This document shows, in pieces, positions 1-8,283 of a stretch of DNA of 64,000 nucleotides. The position numbers and the translations under genes are program-made. Position 1 is the first letter of the stretch. Each line of letters begins with the position of its first letter. The notes under the pieces were generated by a model that did not search any database, was not told the DNA's origin, and was given only the letters and a program-made list of their open reading frames with translations. Origin of the DNA: Pseudomonadota bacterium (GTDB lineage: Bacteria > Pseudomonadota > Alphaproteobacteria > Sphingomonadales > Sphingomonadaceae); assembly GCA_023389105.1 (NCBI GenBank), contig JAEWEY010000005.1:62001-126000 (forward strand). The letters run 5' to 3'.

Positions 1-2
1 CG

Positions 3-140
3 GTCTTGACGTGCGTCATCGCGTTGCCCCTGCGAGCGTTCCGGCCGTCGGGGCCGGCGCCGGTCTCGATCGTGCCAATCGGTGGCGAGCTACTGGACCA
101 TCGTACGCGGGGACTCACGATCGAGTCCGGGCGGCCGTAG
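3..140 (+). CDS. C-terminal end of an unidentified protein, cut by window edge
   Basis: Reading frame 3 is open from the first bases to a TAG at 138-140 and would encode the last 45 residues of a protein that starts before the window. The tail contains the stretch IVPIGGELLDHRTRGL, which looks like ordinary protein, but I recognise no family. It would converge on the photolyase gene. Other frames are also open here because of the high GC content, so this is tentative. Confidence 0.3.
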   Translation, partial: VLTCVIALPLRAFRPSGPAPVSIVPIGGELLDHRTRGLTIESGRP

Positions 141-191
141 CATTGGGTTGCTCGCCGAAACAGCAGTCGACTCGCGCAGACCGCCAATTCT

Positions 192-1529
192 TCATCCGTG
201 TCTGCCGCGTGCTGCCAAGGCTCGCTCGCGGGCCGCCTGATGACCGATCAGCGGCTCGGGATAGCCGCACCGGTTCGGTGGGTCGTGGATTTCCTCGTCG
301 GAGAGATGTTTCAGCTCGGGCACCCACTGCCGGATGTAAGCGGCGGCGTTGAATTTCGCAGACTGCGAGAGCGGCGCCATAACTCGGTTGAACGGCTGGC
401 TGTCGGTGCCGGTCCCCGCGATCCACTGCCAGTTGAGACTGTTATTGCCGTAATCCGCGTCGACCAGCGTGTCCCAAAACCAGCGCTCGCCCCGGCGCCA
501 GTCGATCAGCAGATGCTTCACCAGGAAGCTCGCGGTTAGCATGCGCACGCGGTTGTGCATCCATCCGAGCGCCCAAAGCTGCCGCATTCCTGCGTCGACG
601 ATCGGATAGCCGGTCATGCCACGGGTCCATGCGAGGAAATCCGCATCGGCGTGTTTGCCCGAACGCCAGCGGATTGCCGCGTTCCGCTGACTGCGCGCCC
701 CGACGTCAGGATCGGCCAGAACCGCGCTCCGCGCGAAGTCGCGCCATGCCAGTTCTTTCAGGAATTTCTCGCCGCCCGCGTCGCGCAGCGAATGATAAAT
801 GCGTCTCGGACTGATCTCGCCGAAGTGCAGGTGAGGGGACAGCATCGACGTGCCGTCTTCCGACGGAAGGTCGCGCGCCTTGGCATAATTTCCGACCGCA
901 TCCTCGAAGCGTTCGAGCCGCACCTGCGCGCCGTCCTCACCGGGCTCCCAGATCGAAAAGCCGGTCGCCCAGTCCGGTTTGGTCGGCAGCAATTGCCAAT
1001 CGGCGAGGTCATCGCTTTCCGGCAAGTGATCGGGGGCTAATATTGATTGCGGGGCGCTGACCGGGTCCGCGACGTCGAGGGCCGACAAGGCCCGGTAGAA
1101 CGGTCCATAGATTTTGAACGGCTGGCCAGATCCGGTTCGAACGGCATCCAGCGGGACGAGTGTGTCCCCGGAATGGAGCGCCAGTCGCTCGCCAAGCGCT
1201 TGTTCGGTCTCGCGCCACCAAGGCTCGTAATGCGCCGTCGCGTGCACTGTCGGGGCACCGAGTTCGTCGGCGACCTTGGCCACGATTTTCTTCGCCGATC
1301 CACGTCGAAGAAGTAGCCTGCCGCCGCGCCGTTCCAGCGATTCACGAAAGGCGACGAGACTGTGGTGGAGCCACCAGCGTTGCGCGCCACCAATGGCCCA
1401 GTCGCCGGGCGCTTCGTCATCGAGGACGTAGAGCGCCGCGAAAGGTCCAGCCGCCGCTGCAGCCGCGATGGCCGGCTGGTCGTCGAGCCTCAGGTCTTGT
1501 CGTAACCAGACGAGCGTTGGGGAAGTCAT
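192..1529 (-). CDS. phrB: Deoxyribodipyrimidine photolyase (class I CPD photolyase)
   Basis: Cytosolic flavoprotein that uses blue light to split cyclobutane pyrimidine dimers in DNA. The 445-residue product has the usual family length. The N-terminal Rossmann-like antenna domain begins with WLRQDLRLDDQPA (residues 8-20). The C-terminal FAD and DNA-binding half contains TGYPIVDAGMRQL and the DADYGNNSLNWQW block typical of class I CPD photolyases. The end reads YPEPLIGHQAARERAL, also typical of the family. ATG at 1529. A cryptochrome-like or 6-4 photolyase function is less likely given the intact NxLNWQW motif, but substrate specificity is inferred from family only. Confidence 0.93.
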   Translation of the reverse strand: MTSPTLVWLRQDLRLDDQPAIAAAAAAGPFAALYVLDDEAPGDWAIGGAQRWWLHHSLVAFRESLERRGGRLLLRRGSAKKIVAKVADELGAPTVHATAHYEPWWRETEQALGERLALHSGDTLVPLDAVRTGSGQPFKIYGPFYRALSALDVADPVSAPQSILAPDHLPESDDLADWQLLPTKPDWATGFSIWEPGEDGAQVRLERFEDAVGNYAKARDLPSEDGTSMLSPHLHFGEISPRRIYHSLRDAGGEKFLKELAWRDFARSAVLADPDVGARSQRNAAIRWRSGKHADADFLAWTRGMTGYPIVDAGMRQLWALGWMHNRVRMLTASFLVKHLLIDWRRGERWFWDTLVDADYGNNSLNWQWIAGTGTDSQPFNRVMAPLSQSAKFNAAAYIRQWVPELKHLSDEEIHDPPNRCGYPEPLIGHQAARERALAARGRHG

Positions 1530-1571
1530 TCGCGACTAACGCCCGGGCGCTTGGGGGTGGCCACTAGGGCT

Positions 1572-2243
1572 TTAGCCCCAGTCTTCGATCGCCCAGCCCC
1601 GCTGCGTTGCCAGCCGCTTCAACTTGTCGTGGGGATTCACGGCGACCGGTTCGTCGGACCATTCGAACACTGGCGCGTCCGAGACGTGATCAGAATAGAA
1701 TCGCACATGCCCATGCGTCCCGGTCAGCCCCGAACGTTCGACCCAGTCGGCGACCATCCTGAGCTTCGCCGGCCCGTAGCAATTCTCGCCGTCGATCTTC
1801 GCGTGCACGCGCTCGTCGAGCCCGATGATCGATCCGGTGCCGATGACGTCGTCGAAGCCGAGCCGTTCGGCGATTTCGCGGGCGTAAAGCCGGTAGGATG
1901 CGGTCGCCATCACCACCCGCCGGCCCTCGGCCTTATCGCGAGCGATGGCCTTGCGGGCGCCGGGCCGGATGTTCGTCGCCAGCTGCCGTTCGGCGAAGCT
2001 GTCGACGAGCGGGGCCAGGTCGCGCGGGTGGATCTTGCCACCCAGAAGCAGGCGATGGTTGATCTCCTTGAGCCGCGCGCGGTCGATCAGCTTTGCCACG
2101 TAGGCGAGCATCGACGCTGCGACGAGCGGCAGGAGCAGCAGTCGCCAAGGGGCTCGCCTGGTCGCGCAATGCAACAGGAACGGGGTATAGGTGGCGTGCC
2201 GCGTTACCGTTCGATCCATGTCGTAGATCGCGAGGTCGGTCAT
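1572..2243 (-). CDS. HAD-IB family phosphatase (SerB-like), lipid headgroup cluster
   Basis: Haloacid dehalogenase fold phosphatase of 223 residues. Visible motifs are DMDRTV with nucleophile D8 and general acid D10, T114-A-S116 as motif II, K160 as motif III, and the SDHVSDAP block (D185, D189) as motif IV. A hydrophobic stretch near residues 35-50 may contact the membrane. Its ATG overlaps the stop of the upstream nucleotidyltransferase (ATGA at 2240-2243), so the two are translationally coupled. In this context I infer that it dephosphorylates a phosphorylated lipid headgroup, by analogy with phosphatidylinositol-phosphate phosphatases. A generic small-molecule phosphatase cannot be excluded. 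Confidence 0.8.
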   Translation of the reverse strand: MTDLAIYDMDRTVTRHATYTPFLLHCATRRAPWRLLLLPLVAASMLAYVAKLIDRARLKEINHRLLLGGKIHPRDLAPLVDSFAERQLATNIRPGARKAIARDKAEGRRVVMATASYRLYAREIAERLGFDDVIGTGSIIGLDERVHAKIDGENCYGPAKLRMVADWVERSGLTGTHGHVRFYSDHVSDAPVFEWSDEPVAVNPHDKLKRLATQRGWAIEDWG

Positions 2244-3004
2244 GCTTCACCTGCAAGAATGGCCTCGACCAAATTGTGGTCGGCGGGCTTGTCGACATCG
2301 ACCCCCGCGAGCGGATCGGACAGGGTCACCGCCTTCATCGACAGACCGAGACGGCGACCCAGCTTCGCCATCACGCCGTCGATGCTGATCAGCCGCAGCG
2401 CAACTAGCACGAGCGTCAGCGGGCCAAGCAGGCTGACGACGCGCATGGCCTTCTTCCGATCCTGCTCGACGGCCCGCCATAGCTCGATCGCAGGCCGGAC
2501 CGCCGGTGAATGCAGATGGAACAGGTTGGCGCCGGTGTAGGCACCGCCGTGAAACTTGATCCATGTCCGCTCGGCGCGCGGGAAGCGGCGAAGAAGCGTC
2601 GCGCGCTCGACCACGCCGATCGCGATCCCATTGCCGCCCGCGCGTCCGCAAAACTCGTCGACCGTCGCCGGCGACAGCAGCGCATGGTCGGCGGTGGTTA
2701 CGAGCAGCGGCCACTGCGTCGCCGGGTCGTCGCACAAGCCGAGGATCGTCGCGGCAATCGTCCCTGATGACGGTTCGAAGCTGATCCGCGGGTCGCTCGA
2801 GATGACCGATCCCAGCCGGTCCGGGCTTTGCGACAGAATGCGAACGCGGTCGACGCTCTGGCTGTCGAGAAGCGCGCGGACCGGTCGCCGCACCATCGGC
2901 TCGCCACGGATGGCGATCAGCGCCTTGAGGTCGGTGCCGAACTGCGCTGCAAACTCATCGCGGCCCGGCCGCGACCCGGCCAGCAAGATAGCGGTGTGCT
3001 TCAC
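2240..3004 (-). CDS. Nucleotidyltransferase (MobA-like NTP transferase)
   Basis: Probable cytosolic enzyme that activates a sugar or polyol phosphate as a CDP (or other NDP) derivative. The start is taken as the GTG at 3004, which overlaps the stop of the upstream gene (GTGA); the longer open frame to 3100 lies inside that gene. The 254-residue product opens with a beta strand and AILLAGSRPGRDEFA, a variant of the glycine- and arginine-rich nucleotide-binding loop. It also has TTADHALL around the expected metal-binding aspartate and a hydrophobic helix near VVSLLGPLTLVLVAL. The three-gene overlap with a CDP-alcohol phosphatidyltransferase and a phosphatase suggests it makes the CDP-alcohol used next door. 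Confidence 0.75.
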   Translation of the reverse strand: MKHTAILLAGSRPGRDEFAAQFGTDLKALIAIRGEPMVRRPVRALLDSQSVDRVRILSQSPDRLGSVISSDPRISFEPSSGTIAATILGLCDDPATQWPLLVTTADHALLSPATVDEFCGRAGGNGIAIGVVERATLLRRFPRAERTWIKFHGGAYTGANLFHLHSPAVRPAIELWRAVEQDRKKAMRVVSLLGPLTLVLVALRLISIDGVMAKLGRRLGLSMKAVTLSDPLAGVDVDKPADHNLVEAILAGEA

Positions 3005-4122
3005 GCCTCCAGCCAGGACGTAACCTTGCGTCCACGGCGCTTGCGCTCGGTCATCTGTGCCAGTCGCACCGCGTGGAAGATGAGGCTGACCAACGTCCAC
3101 CAGGCAACCAGCACCAGCCCCGTATCCGGCCGGCCCACCAGCAACGCGAAAAACAGGATCACCATGTTCGGATTGCGCCTCGCGGTGATCAATCGAAACT
3201 GGCTGTCGAGCTTTTGCCAGACGTGGATCTCCATGCCGTTGAACCGCTTGATCGACAGGCCCTCGATCAGCCGCTGCGCGATGTAGCCGCCGACGACCAC
3301 CGACAGCACCATGATCTCATAGACGGGGGAAAGCGGCCGACCGTAGGCGGTCAGGCCATGGGCCCAGGCCCACCACCAAAAGGGTGGGTGGATGAGATCG
3401 ATCCCGTGATCGAAGATATTGCCCCATTTCGACGAGGCGCCCGTGCACCGCGCGAGTTTTCCGTCGACGGTATCGAGCACCATGAAGGTGAAGCCCGCCG
3501 CGATGCCGAGCCAGTAGTGCCCGATCCAGAATAGCCAGAAGGCTAGCACGCAACCGACTGCGCCGATCGCGGTGATGAAATTTGGCTTCAGGCCCGCCCG
3601 TGCGGCCCAACGGGTCAAATAGAATGCCGGCTTGCGCCACAGGTAGAGCGTCAGTGCATCCGTGACGCCTTTGTAGGCGGCGTCGTACGCGGCGCGCTCG
3701 ACCGGCTCGGGGTCGGCAGGGTCGAGCGGCAGCACAAACGGCCGTTCCCGCTTGCGCAGCGCGGTGTTGGTCAGTTCGGCGTGCTCGGCAGCGACAGGCT
3801 CGAAGCCGGCCACCGGCGTCCCCGCCGCCATCGCGCTGCGAACGGCGGCCGCATCTCCGCCAGCGGCGACATGCGCCAACACCGGCTTGGCGCCGAGCGC
3901 CAGCACCGAACCCGGCCGGTTGCGCATTTCGCGGATCCACGCGGGGTCCCAGCCATAGGCCATGCTTGCCAACAGGACCGAGCGCCCATCGATTGGTTCG
4001 TCCGCGCATTCGAACCCGGCATTCGTCGCCAGCCGGCAGGCGCGGTCGCGGGCCGCCATGCCGAACGGCCGTGCGGCATTCTCGCCGACCGGAACGAACA
4101 GCAAAGGCGTGTCGTCACTCAT
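3001..4122 (-). CDS. CDP-alcohol phosphatidyltransferase with extra N-terminal domain
   Basis: Integral membrane enzyme that transfers a phospho-alcohol from a CDP-linked donor. The complete family signature is present: D217-x2-D220-G221-x2-A224-R225-x8-G234-x3-D238-x3-D242, followed by several membrane segments (about residues 180-350). At 373 residues it is longer than minimal PgsA-type enzymes. The first about 130 residues are soluble and resemble a degenerate nucleotidyltransferase-like half, as in bifunctional inositol-phosphate enzymes (inference). It heads a coupled set with the nucleotidyltransferase (GTGA overlap) and the HAD phosphatase. The alcohol cannot be read from sequence; inositol phosphate is a hypothesis, and no inositol-phosphate synthase lies in the window. 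Confidence 0.85.
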   Translation of the reverse strand: MSDDTPLLFVPVGENAARPFGMAARDRACRLATNAGFECADEPIDGRSVLLASMAYGWDPAWIREMRNRPGSVLALGAKPVLAHVAAGGDAAAVRSAMAAGTPVAGFEPVAAEHAELTNTALRKRERPFVLPLDPADPEPVERAAYDAAYKGVTDALTLYLWRKPAFYLTRWAARAGLKPNFITAIGAVGCVLAFWLFWIGHYWLGIAAGFTFMVLDTVDGKLARCTGASSKWGNIFDHGIDLIHPPFWWWAWAHGLTAYGRPLSPVYEIMVLSVVVGGYIAQRLIEGLSIKRFNGMEIHVWQKLDSQFRLITARRNPNMVILFFALLVGRPDTGLVLVAWWTLVSLIFHAVRLAQMTERKRRGRKVTSWLEA

Positions 4123-4147
4123 TACGGCCGCGCATAATGGCGCCGGA

Positions 4148-4189
4148 CTCGGCAGGGAAGAGGCAGGCGGTCACCTCTCGCTTGCCGAG
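4148..4189. repeat. Nested inverted repeat in divergent intergenic region
   Basis: CTCGGCA at 4148-4154 pairs with TGCCGAG at 4183-4189 (7 bp), and inside it AGAGG at 4159-4163 pairs with CCTCT at 4174-4178. It lies in the 97-bp gap between the divergent phosphatidyltransferase and mlaE genes. It could be an operator for both directions or a 5' leader hairpin of mlaE. Confidence 0.4.
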
Positions 4190-4219
4190 GGCGGCCATTT
4201 CGCGCATCAACCGCCCGGC

Positions 4220-5323
4220 ATGGCGGAAGAACCCGAGCAGGATGCGCACGACGGCAGGGGCTCGGTCTACCGGGTCGCTGGTGCGCTGACGATTACCCGG
4301 GCCGCCACGACACAGCGTGAAATCGATGCGTTGCCGGATCCGTTGACGATCGACCTCAGCGACATCGATCGCATGGATACGGTCGGTGCCTGGCTGGTCT
4401 ACCGCGCGGTTCGGGATCGCAAAGCCAAGGTGATCGGTGCCAGTCGCGACGAGACGAGCCTGGTCGAACAGGTGGGCGAATTCGATCATCCGGTCCGTGT
4501 CGCTCCGCTTCAGAAGCAGAATTTCCTGACCGGCCTGCAGGACCTTGGCACCTGGGTCGCCGAAAGCGGCAAGACTTTGGTCGGACTGCTTGGGTTTTTC
4601 GGGGCGACGTTGATCGGGTTTGCCAACATTATTCGGCGACCCAAGCGCTTCCGCTTCAACGCCGTAATTCAGAGGTTCGACGTCGTCGGCGTTCGCGCAC
4701 TCGGGATCATCGGCCTGATGAGCTTTCTCATCGGCATCGTCATCGCCCAGCAAGGCGCAGTGCAGCTCGCGCAGTTCGGGGCCGAAGTTTACACGATCAA
4801 CCTCATCGGCCGCATTACGGTGCGCGAGCTTGGCGTATTGATGACGGCGATCATGGTCGCCGGCCGCTCGGGTTCCGCCTTTGCGGCGCAGCTCGGCACG
4901 ATGAAGATCACCGAGGAAATCGACGCCATGCGCACCATCGGCGTCTCGCCCGTCGAAGCGCTGGTACTCCCGCGGATGATGGCGGCCGTCCTGATGATGC
5001 CGCTGCTCGGCTTCTGGGCAATCCTCACCGCGCTTCTGGGCGGCGGACTGTTCGTCTGGCTCGACCTGCAGATACCGCCCGCGACCTATATCCAGCGGTT
5101 GCAGGAGGTCATCCCGATGACCGACCTGTGGATCGCGCTGATCAAGGCGCCGGTGTTCGGTTTCATCATCGCGCTCGCCGGCTGCTTCCAGGGGATGCTT
5201 GTCGAGGGCAACAGCGAGGAAGTGGGATCACGGACGACGACGGCGGTGGTGCAGTCGATCTTCCTCGTCATCGTGCTGGACGCGATCTTCGCGGTCTTCT
5301 TCAGTTCGGTCGGCTGGGTATGA
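4220..5323 (+). CDS. mlaE: MlaE-family ABC permease with N-terminal STAS domain
   Basis: Inner-membrane permease of an MCE-type phospholipid transporter. The ATG at 4220 gives 367 residues; the frame is open further upstream but that would run through the divergent intergenic region. Residues about 10-90 form a STAS-like domain (IDLSDIDRMDTVGAWLV). From about residue 100 the MlaE fold follows with several hydrophobic segments and the conserved ELGVLMTAIMVAGRSGSAFAA and EIDAMRTIGVSP blocks. The STAS-permease fusion is common in alphaproteobacteria, whereas E. coli uses a separate MlaB. First gene of a four-gene operon; its stop overlaps the mlaF start (ATGA). Confidence 0.92.
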   Translation: MAEEPEQDAHDGRGSVYRVAGALTITRAATTQREIDALPDPLTIDLSDIDRMDTVGAWLVYRAVRDRKAKVIGASRDETSLVEQVGEFDHPVRVAPLQKQNFLTGLQDLGTWVAESGKTLVGLLGFFGATLIGFANIIRRPKRFRFNAVIQRFDVVGVRALGIIGLMSFLIGIVIAQQGAVQLAQFGAEVYTINLIGRITVRELGVLMTAIMVAGRSGSAFAAQLGTMKITEEIDAMRTIGVSPVEALVLPRMMAAVLMMPLLGFWAILTALLGGGLFVWLDLQIPPATYIQRLQEVIPMTDLWIALIKAPVFGFIIALAGCFQGMLVEGNSEEVGSRTTTAVVQSIFLVIVLDAIFAVFFSSVGWV

Positions 5324-6120
5324 GCCGTCCGCACGATTGCCAGCCGATCATCACCGTTCGCGGCCTGCGCAATGCGTTCGGGGAACAGGTCGTCCACGAC
5401 GGCCTCGATCTTGAGGTTTGCCGTGGCGAGATCCTGGGCGTGGTCGGCGGGTCCGGCACCGGCAAATCGGTGCTGCTCCGCTCGATCATCGGACTGCAGA
5501 CGCCCGAAGCCGGCGAGATCGAGGTCCTCGGCGAGAACATGGTCGGCCGGACCGAGGATGAAGCGAAGAATATTCGCCGCCGCTGGGGCATCCTGTTTCA
5601 GAATGGCGCCTTGTTCTCGACGCTGACCGTGGCGGAGAATGTTGAGGTCCCGATCCGCGAGTATTTCCCGTTCATCAAGCCGCCGCTGCTGGACGAGATC
5701 GCGGGTTACAAGATTGCCATGGGCGGTCTCTCGCCCGACGTCGGACCGAAATTCCCTTCGGAGCTCTCGGGCGGCATGATCAAGCGGGCCGGACTTGCCC
5801 GCGCCCTCGCGCTCGATCCTGAATTGCTGTTCCTCGATGAGCCGACCGCGGGTCTCGATCCGATTGCGGCCGCGGCGTTCGATCAGCTGATCAGGTCGCT
5901 TCAAAAGCGCCTTGGGCTAACCGTATTCCTGATCACCCATGACCTCGATACGCTTCACGCAATCTGCGATCGTATTGCGGTTATTGCGGACAAGAAGGTG
6001 ATCGGGGTCGGAACGATCCCCGAGCTATTGGCTTTGGACCATCCTTGGATACAAGAATATTTCAATGGGCCGCGCGGTCGTGCTGCCGAAGCGAGCTATG
6101 AGAAAGGGGCAACGGCGTAG
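5320..6120 (+). CDS. mlaF: MlaF-type ABC transporter ATP-binding protein
   Basis: Cytoplasmic ATPase that powers the MCE lipid transporter. The ATG at 5320 overlaps the mlaE stop. The 266-residue protein shows Walker A GGSGTGKS (residues 43-50), Q-loop FQNGALFS (from about 93), signature LSGGMIKRAGLARAL (from about 149), Walker B LLFLDEPTAGLDP (from about 169) and the switch histidine in ITHDLDTLH. LSGGM followed by KRAGLARAL is characteristic of the MlaF/Ttg2A group. It is followed directly by the MCE-domain protein, whose GTG start shares its last base with this gene's TAG. Confidence 0.93.
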   Translation: MSRPHDCQPIITVRGLRNAFGEQVVHDGLDLEVCRGEILGVVGGSGTGKSVLLRSIIGLQTPEAGEIEVLGENMVGRTEDEAKNIRRRWGILFQNGALFSTLTVAENVEVPIREYFPFIKPPLLDEIAGYKIAMGGLSPDVGPKFPSELSGGMIKRAGLARALALDPELLFLDEPTAGLDPIAAAAFDQLIRSLQKRLGLTVFLITHDLDTLHAICDRIAVIADKKVIGVGTIPELLALDHPWIQEYFNGPRGRAAEASYEKGATA

Positions 6121-7070
6121 TGGAGACGCGGTCGAACTACGTAATGGTCGGCGCGGTGACAGTGGCATTGCTCGCCGGCGTGCTCCTGTTCATCGTTTGG
6201 CTGGCCGGCCTCTCGAACAAGGCCACCAAATGCTACGACATCTACTTTGCGCAGGGCGTCGGCGGCCTCAATAAAGGCTCGAACGTCAGCTTCTCGGGTG
6301 TCCCGGTCGGGCAGGTGCAGAAGATCTCGCTTCTGCCCAACCGGCCCGAATTCGTGTGGGTGCGGGTTGAGGTCGACGATCAGACACCTGTGCTCCAGGG
6401 CACGAGCGCCCAGATCCACGGCGTCGGCTTCACCGGCGTTAGCGAAATCCAGCTTGCCGGCGCGGAGCGCGGACGGCCGGCAATCGAGCAGGTCGGTCCG
6501 CAAGGCTGTCCTGTCATCCCGGCGACGTCTGGCGGCATCAGCGCCCTGCTCAACAGCGCCCCGGAATTGATCGACCGCATTCAGCGTCTGACCGAGCGTC
6601 TGACCGAATTGCTGAGCGACAAGAACCAGAATTCGATCGCCGACATCCTCGAGAACATCGACAAGACCAGCAAGGTGCTGGCCGAGCGTGCGCCCGATCT
6701 CGCGGACGCTATGCAGGATGCACGCGAAGCCGTCCGTCAGGCGGGCATCGCCGCGCAACACGTGACGACCCTCACCGACAGCACCAACAAGCTAGTGGTC
6801 GAGCAGGGTCAGCCCGCGGCTGAGGACCTGCGCCGAGCCATCGCCTCGGTGCAAAAGGCTGCCGACAACCTCGATTCGGTGATCACCGATGCGAAGCCGG
6901 GCATTCAGAACTTCAGCAAGTCGACGCTGCCCGAGGCCAACCGCCTGGTTCACGACATGCGCGATCTCACGCAGTCGCTGAAGGCGGTGTCGAACCGCGT
7001 CAATCAGCAGGGGATCGGTGGCACGCTCGGCCCCGAAAAACTGCCCGACTACAAGCCAGGGAAACGCTAG
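6120..7070 (+). CDS. mlaD: MlaD/MCE-domain lipid-binding protein
   Basis: Periplasmic, inner-membrane-anchored MCE protein thought to form the ring that shuttles phospholipids. It starts at a GTG (6120) overlapping the mlaF stop. One N-terminal transmembrane helix spans residues 8-30. The MCE domain follows with GLNKGSNVSFSGVPVGQV and GVGFTGVSEIQLAG. The C-terminal half (residues about 160-300) is an amphipathic helical region rich in Leu, Ala and Asp, as in the longer MCE proteins whose helices extend across the periplasm. The 316-residue length fits that longer type rather than short E. coli MlaD. Confidence 0.92.
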   Translation: METRSNYVMVGAVTVALLAGVLLFIVWLAGLSNKATKCYDIYFAQGVGGLNKGSNVSFSGVPVGQVQKISLLPNRPEFVWVRVEVDDQTPVLQGTSAQIHGVGFTGVSEIQLAGAERGRPAIEQVGPQGCPVIPATSGGISALLNSAPELIDRIQRLTERLTELLSDKNQNSIADILENIDKTSKVLAERAPDLADAMQDAREAVRQAGIAAQHVTTLTDSTNKLVVEQGQPAAEDLRRAIASVQKAADNLDSVITDAKPGIQNFSKSTLPEANRLVHDMRDLTQSLKAVSNRVNQQGIGGTLGPEKLPDYKPGKR

Positions 7071-7673
7071 ATGAGGCTGCTTAAGACGACCGCCGCGATG
7101 GCCTTGGCATTGGGGCTTGCTGGCTGCGGCGGGCTGCTCGGTGGCGGCAAGCCGCCGGCGACCCTTTTTTCGATCACGCCCGACGCGGCAGAGCCCGCAT
7201 CGATCGTGCGCAGCTCGGCACCCGGCCAGGCCGTGACCATCGGCACCCCGGCCGTCGCGCGCGAGCTCGGCACCGTCCGCGTTCCCGTCCAAGTCTCGCC
7301 GACCAACGTCGAATATGTCGCCAAGATGCAGTTGGTCGACACGCCTGCGAACCTGTTCACCAACCTGCTCGCAGAGACTGTCCGCCGCACGACCAATCGC
7401 GTCGTGCTCGACCCGGGTCAGGCGACGCTCGACCCCGGCCTCGTCGTCAACGGGACACTCCAACGCTTCGGTTACGATGCGGCGACCGGCCAGGTCGTGG
7501 TGACGTACGACGGCGCGCTATCGACCCAGGGCGGCAACCGCGTCGAAACCCGCCGCTTCACCGCCAGCTCACCGGCGGACGGCACGTCGACCACGGTCGG
7601 CCCGGCGCTCAATATCGCCGCGAACCAGGTCGCGCGCGAGGTCGCCCAATGGGTGGGCAGTTCGGGGCGTTAG
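7071..7673 (+). CDS. ABC-type transport auxiliary lipoprotein (PqiC/LptE-like)
   Basis: Predicted lipoprotein of 200 residues that begins on the base after the mlaD stop. The signal peptide ends in a clear lipobox LAGC (Cys19). The mature part has the alternating pattern of the ABC transport auxiliary lipoprotein family that accompanies MCE systems, with a tyrosine- and valine-rich strand region and a final amphipathic helix (ALNIAANQVAREVAQWV). It probably couples the MCE ring to the outer membrane. It closes the operon, and its stop faces the stop of the CAP protein 3 bp away. Confidence 0.85.
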   Translation: MRLLKTTAAMALALGLAGCGGLLGGGKPPATLFSITPDAAEPASIVRSSAPGQAVTIGTPAVARELGTVRVPVQVSPTNVEYVAKMQLVDTPANLFTNLLAETVRRTTNRVVLDPGQATLDPGLVVNGTLQRFGYDAATGQVVVTYDGALSTQGGNRVETRRFTASSPADGTSTTVGPALNIAANQVAREVAQWVGSSGR

Positions 7674-7676
7674 CCC

Positions 7677-8225
7677 TCAGCGGTTTATCGGCAGGGCAGC
7701 ACTCGTGAAGATCGGCTTGCCGTCCTTGTTGCCGGGCGGCGAGTAGCGGCAGATCAGATAGTCCCAGTCCACCGAGTAAATTGCGCAGCCAACGTGCGTC
7801 GTCGTCGGCCACACCATCTGCGTATAGTGCGCGATGTCTTCCCAGCGCCCGGTGCGGCTGGTGGCGGGGAACAGATAGCTGCCAGGCACCATCAGCTGCC
7901 GCTCGCGGCTCCACATGTCGACCAGCGCCTCGGGCGACATCGTGCCGTGCCAAGCCTTGGCGAGATTCTCGCGTTCGCCCGGACGCCCCTCGCGCGGTGA
8001 ATGGATCAGCGCTCCGAGGCTCGCTAGCACCGGACCGTAAGATGCCGCGTGCGCAGCGAGCGTCGCATCCCACTGCAGCGGCGGCGCGGCCACCGCAGCG
8101 CGTTCTCGGTTATGCGAGGCGAGCAAACGCTCGGCGACTGCACCCGTCGCGCCTTGCAGCACGGGCTGCGCCGCCGCGGGAACGGCGAGCGTGACGAAAG
8201 CGGCGAGCATAAGCGAGCGAACCAT
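7677..8225 (-). CDS. Secreted CAP (SCP/PR-1) domain protein
   Basis: Exported protein of 182 residues with a signal peptide ending near AVPAAAQ. The rest is one CAP domain with the hallmarks SHNRERAAV (first helix), HYTQMVWPTTTHVGCA (CAP1 signature) and YLICRYSPPGN (CAP2 signature). Bacterial CAP proteins have been linked to envelope or extracellular functions, but the biochemical role is generally unknown. Single gene, convergent with the Mla operon. Confidence 0.88.
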   Translation of the reverse strand: MVRSLMLAAFVTLAVPAAAQPVLQGATGAVAERLLASHNRERAAVAAPPLQWDATLAAHAASYGPVLASLGALIHSPREGRPGERENLAKAWHGTMSPEALVDMWSRERQLMVPGSYLFPATSRTGRWEDIAHYTQMVWPTTTHVGCAIYSVDWDYLICRYSPPGNKDGKPIFTSAALPINR

Positions 8226-8283
8226 GCGCGAAGCGTGGCCGACTAACCCCTAAGCCACCGTCAGCGCGCATGGTTAACGCGCG

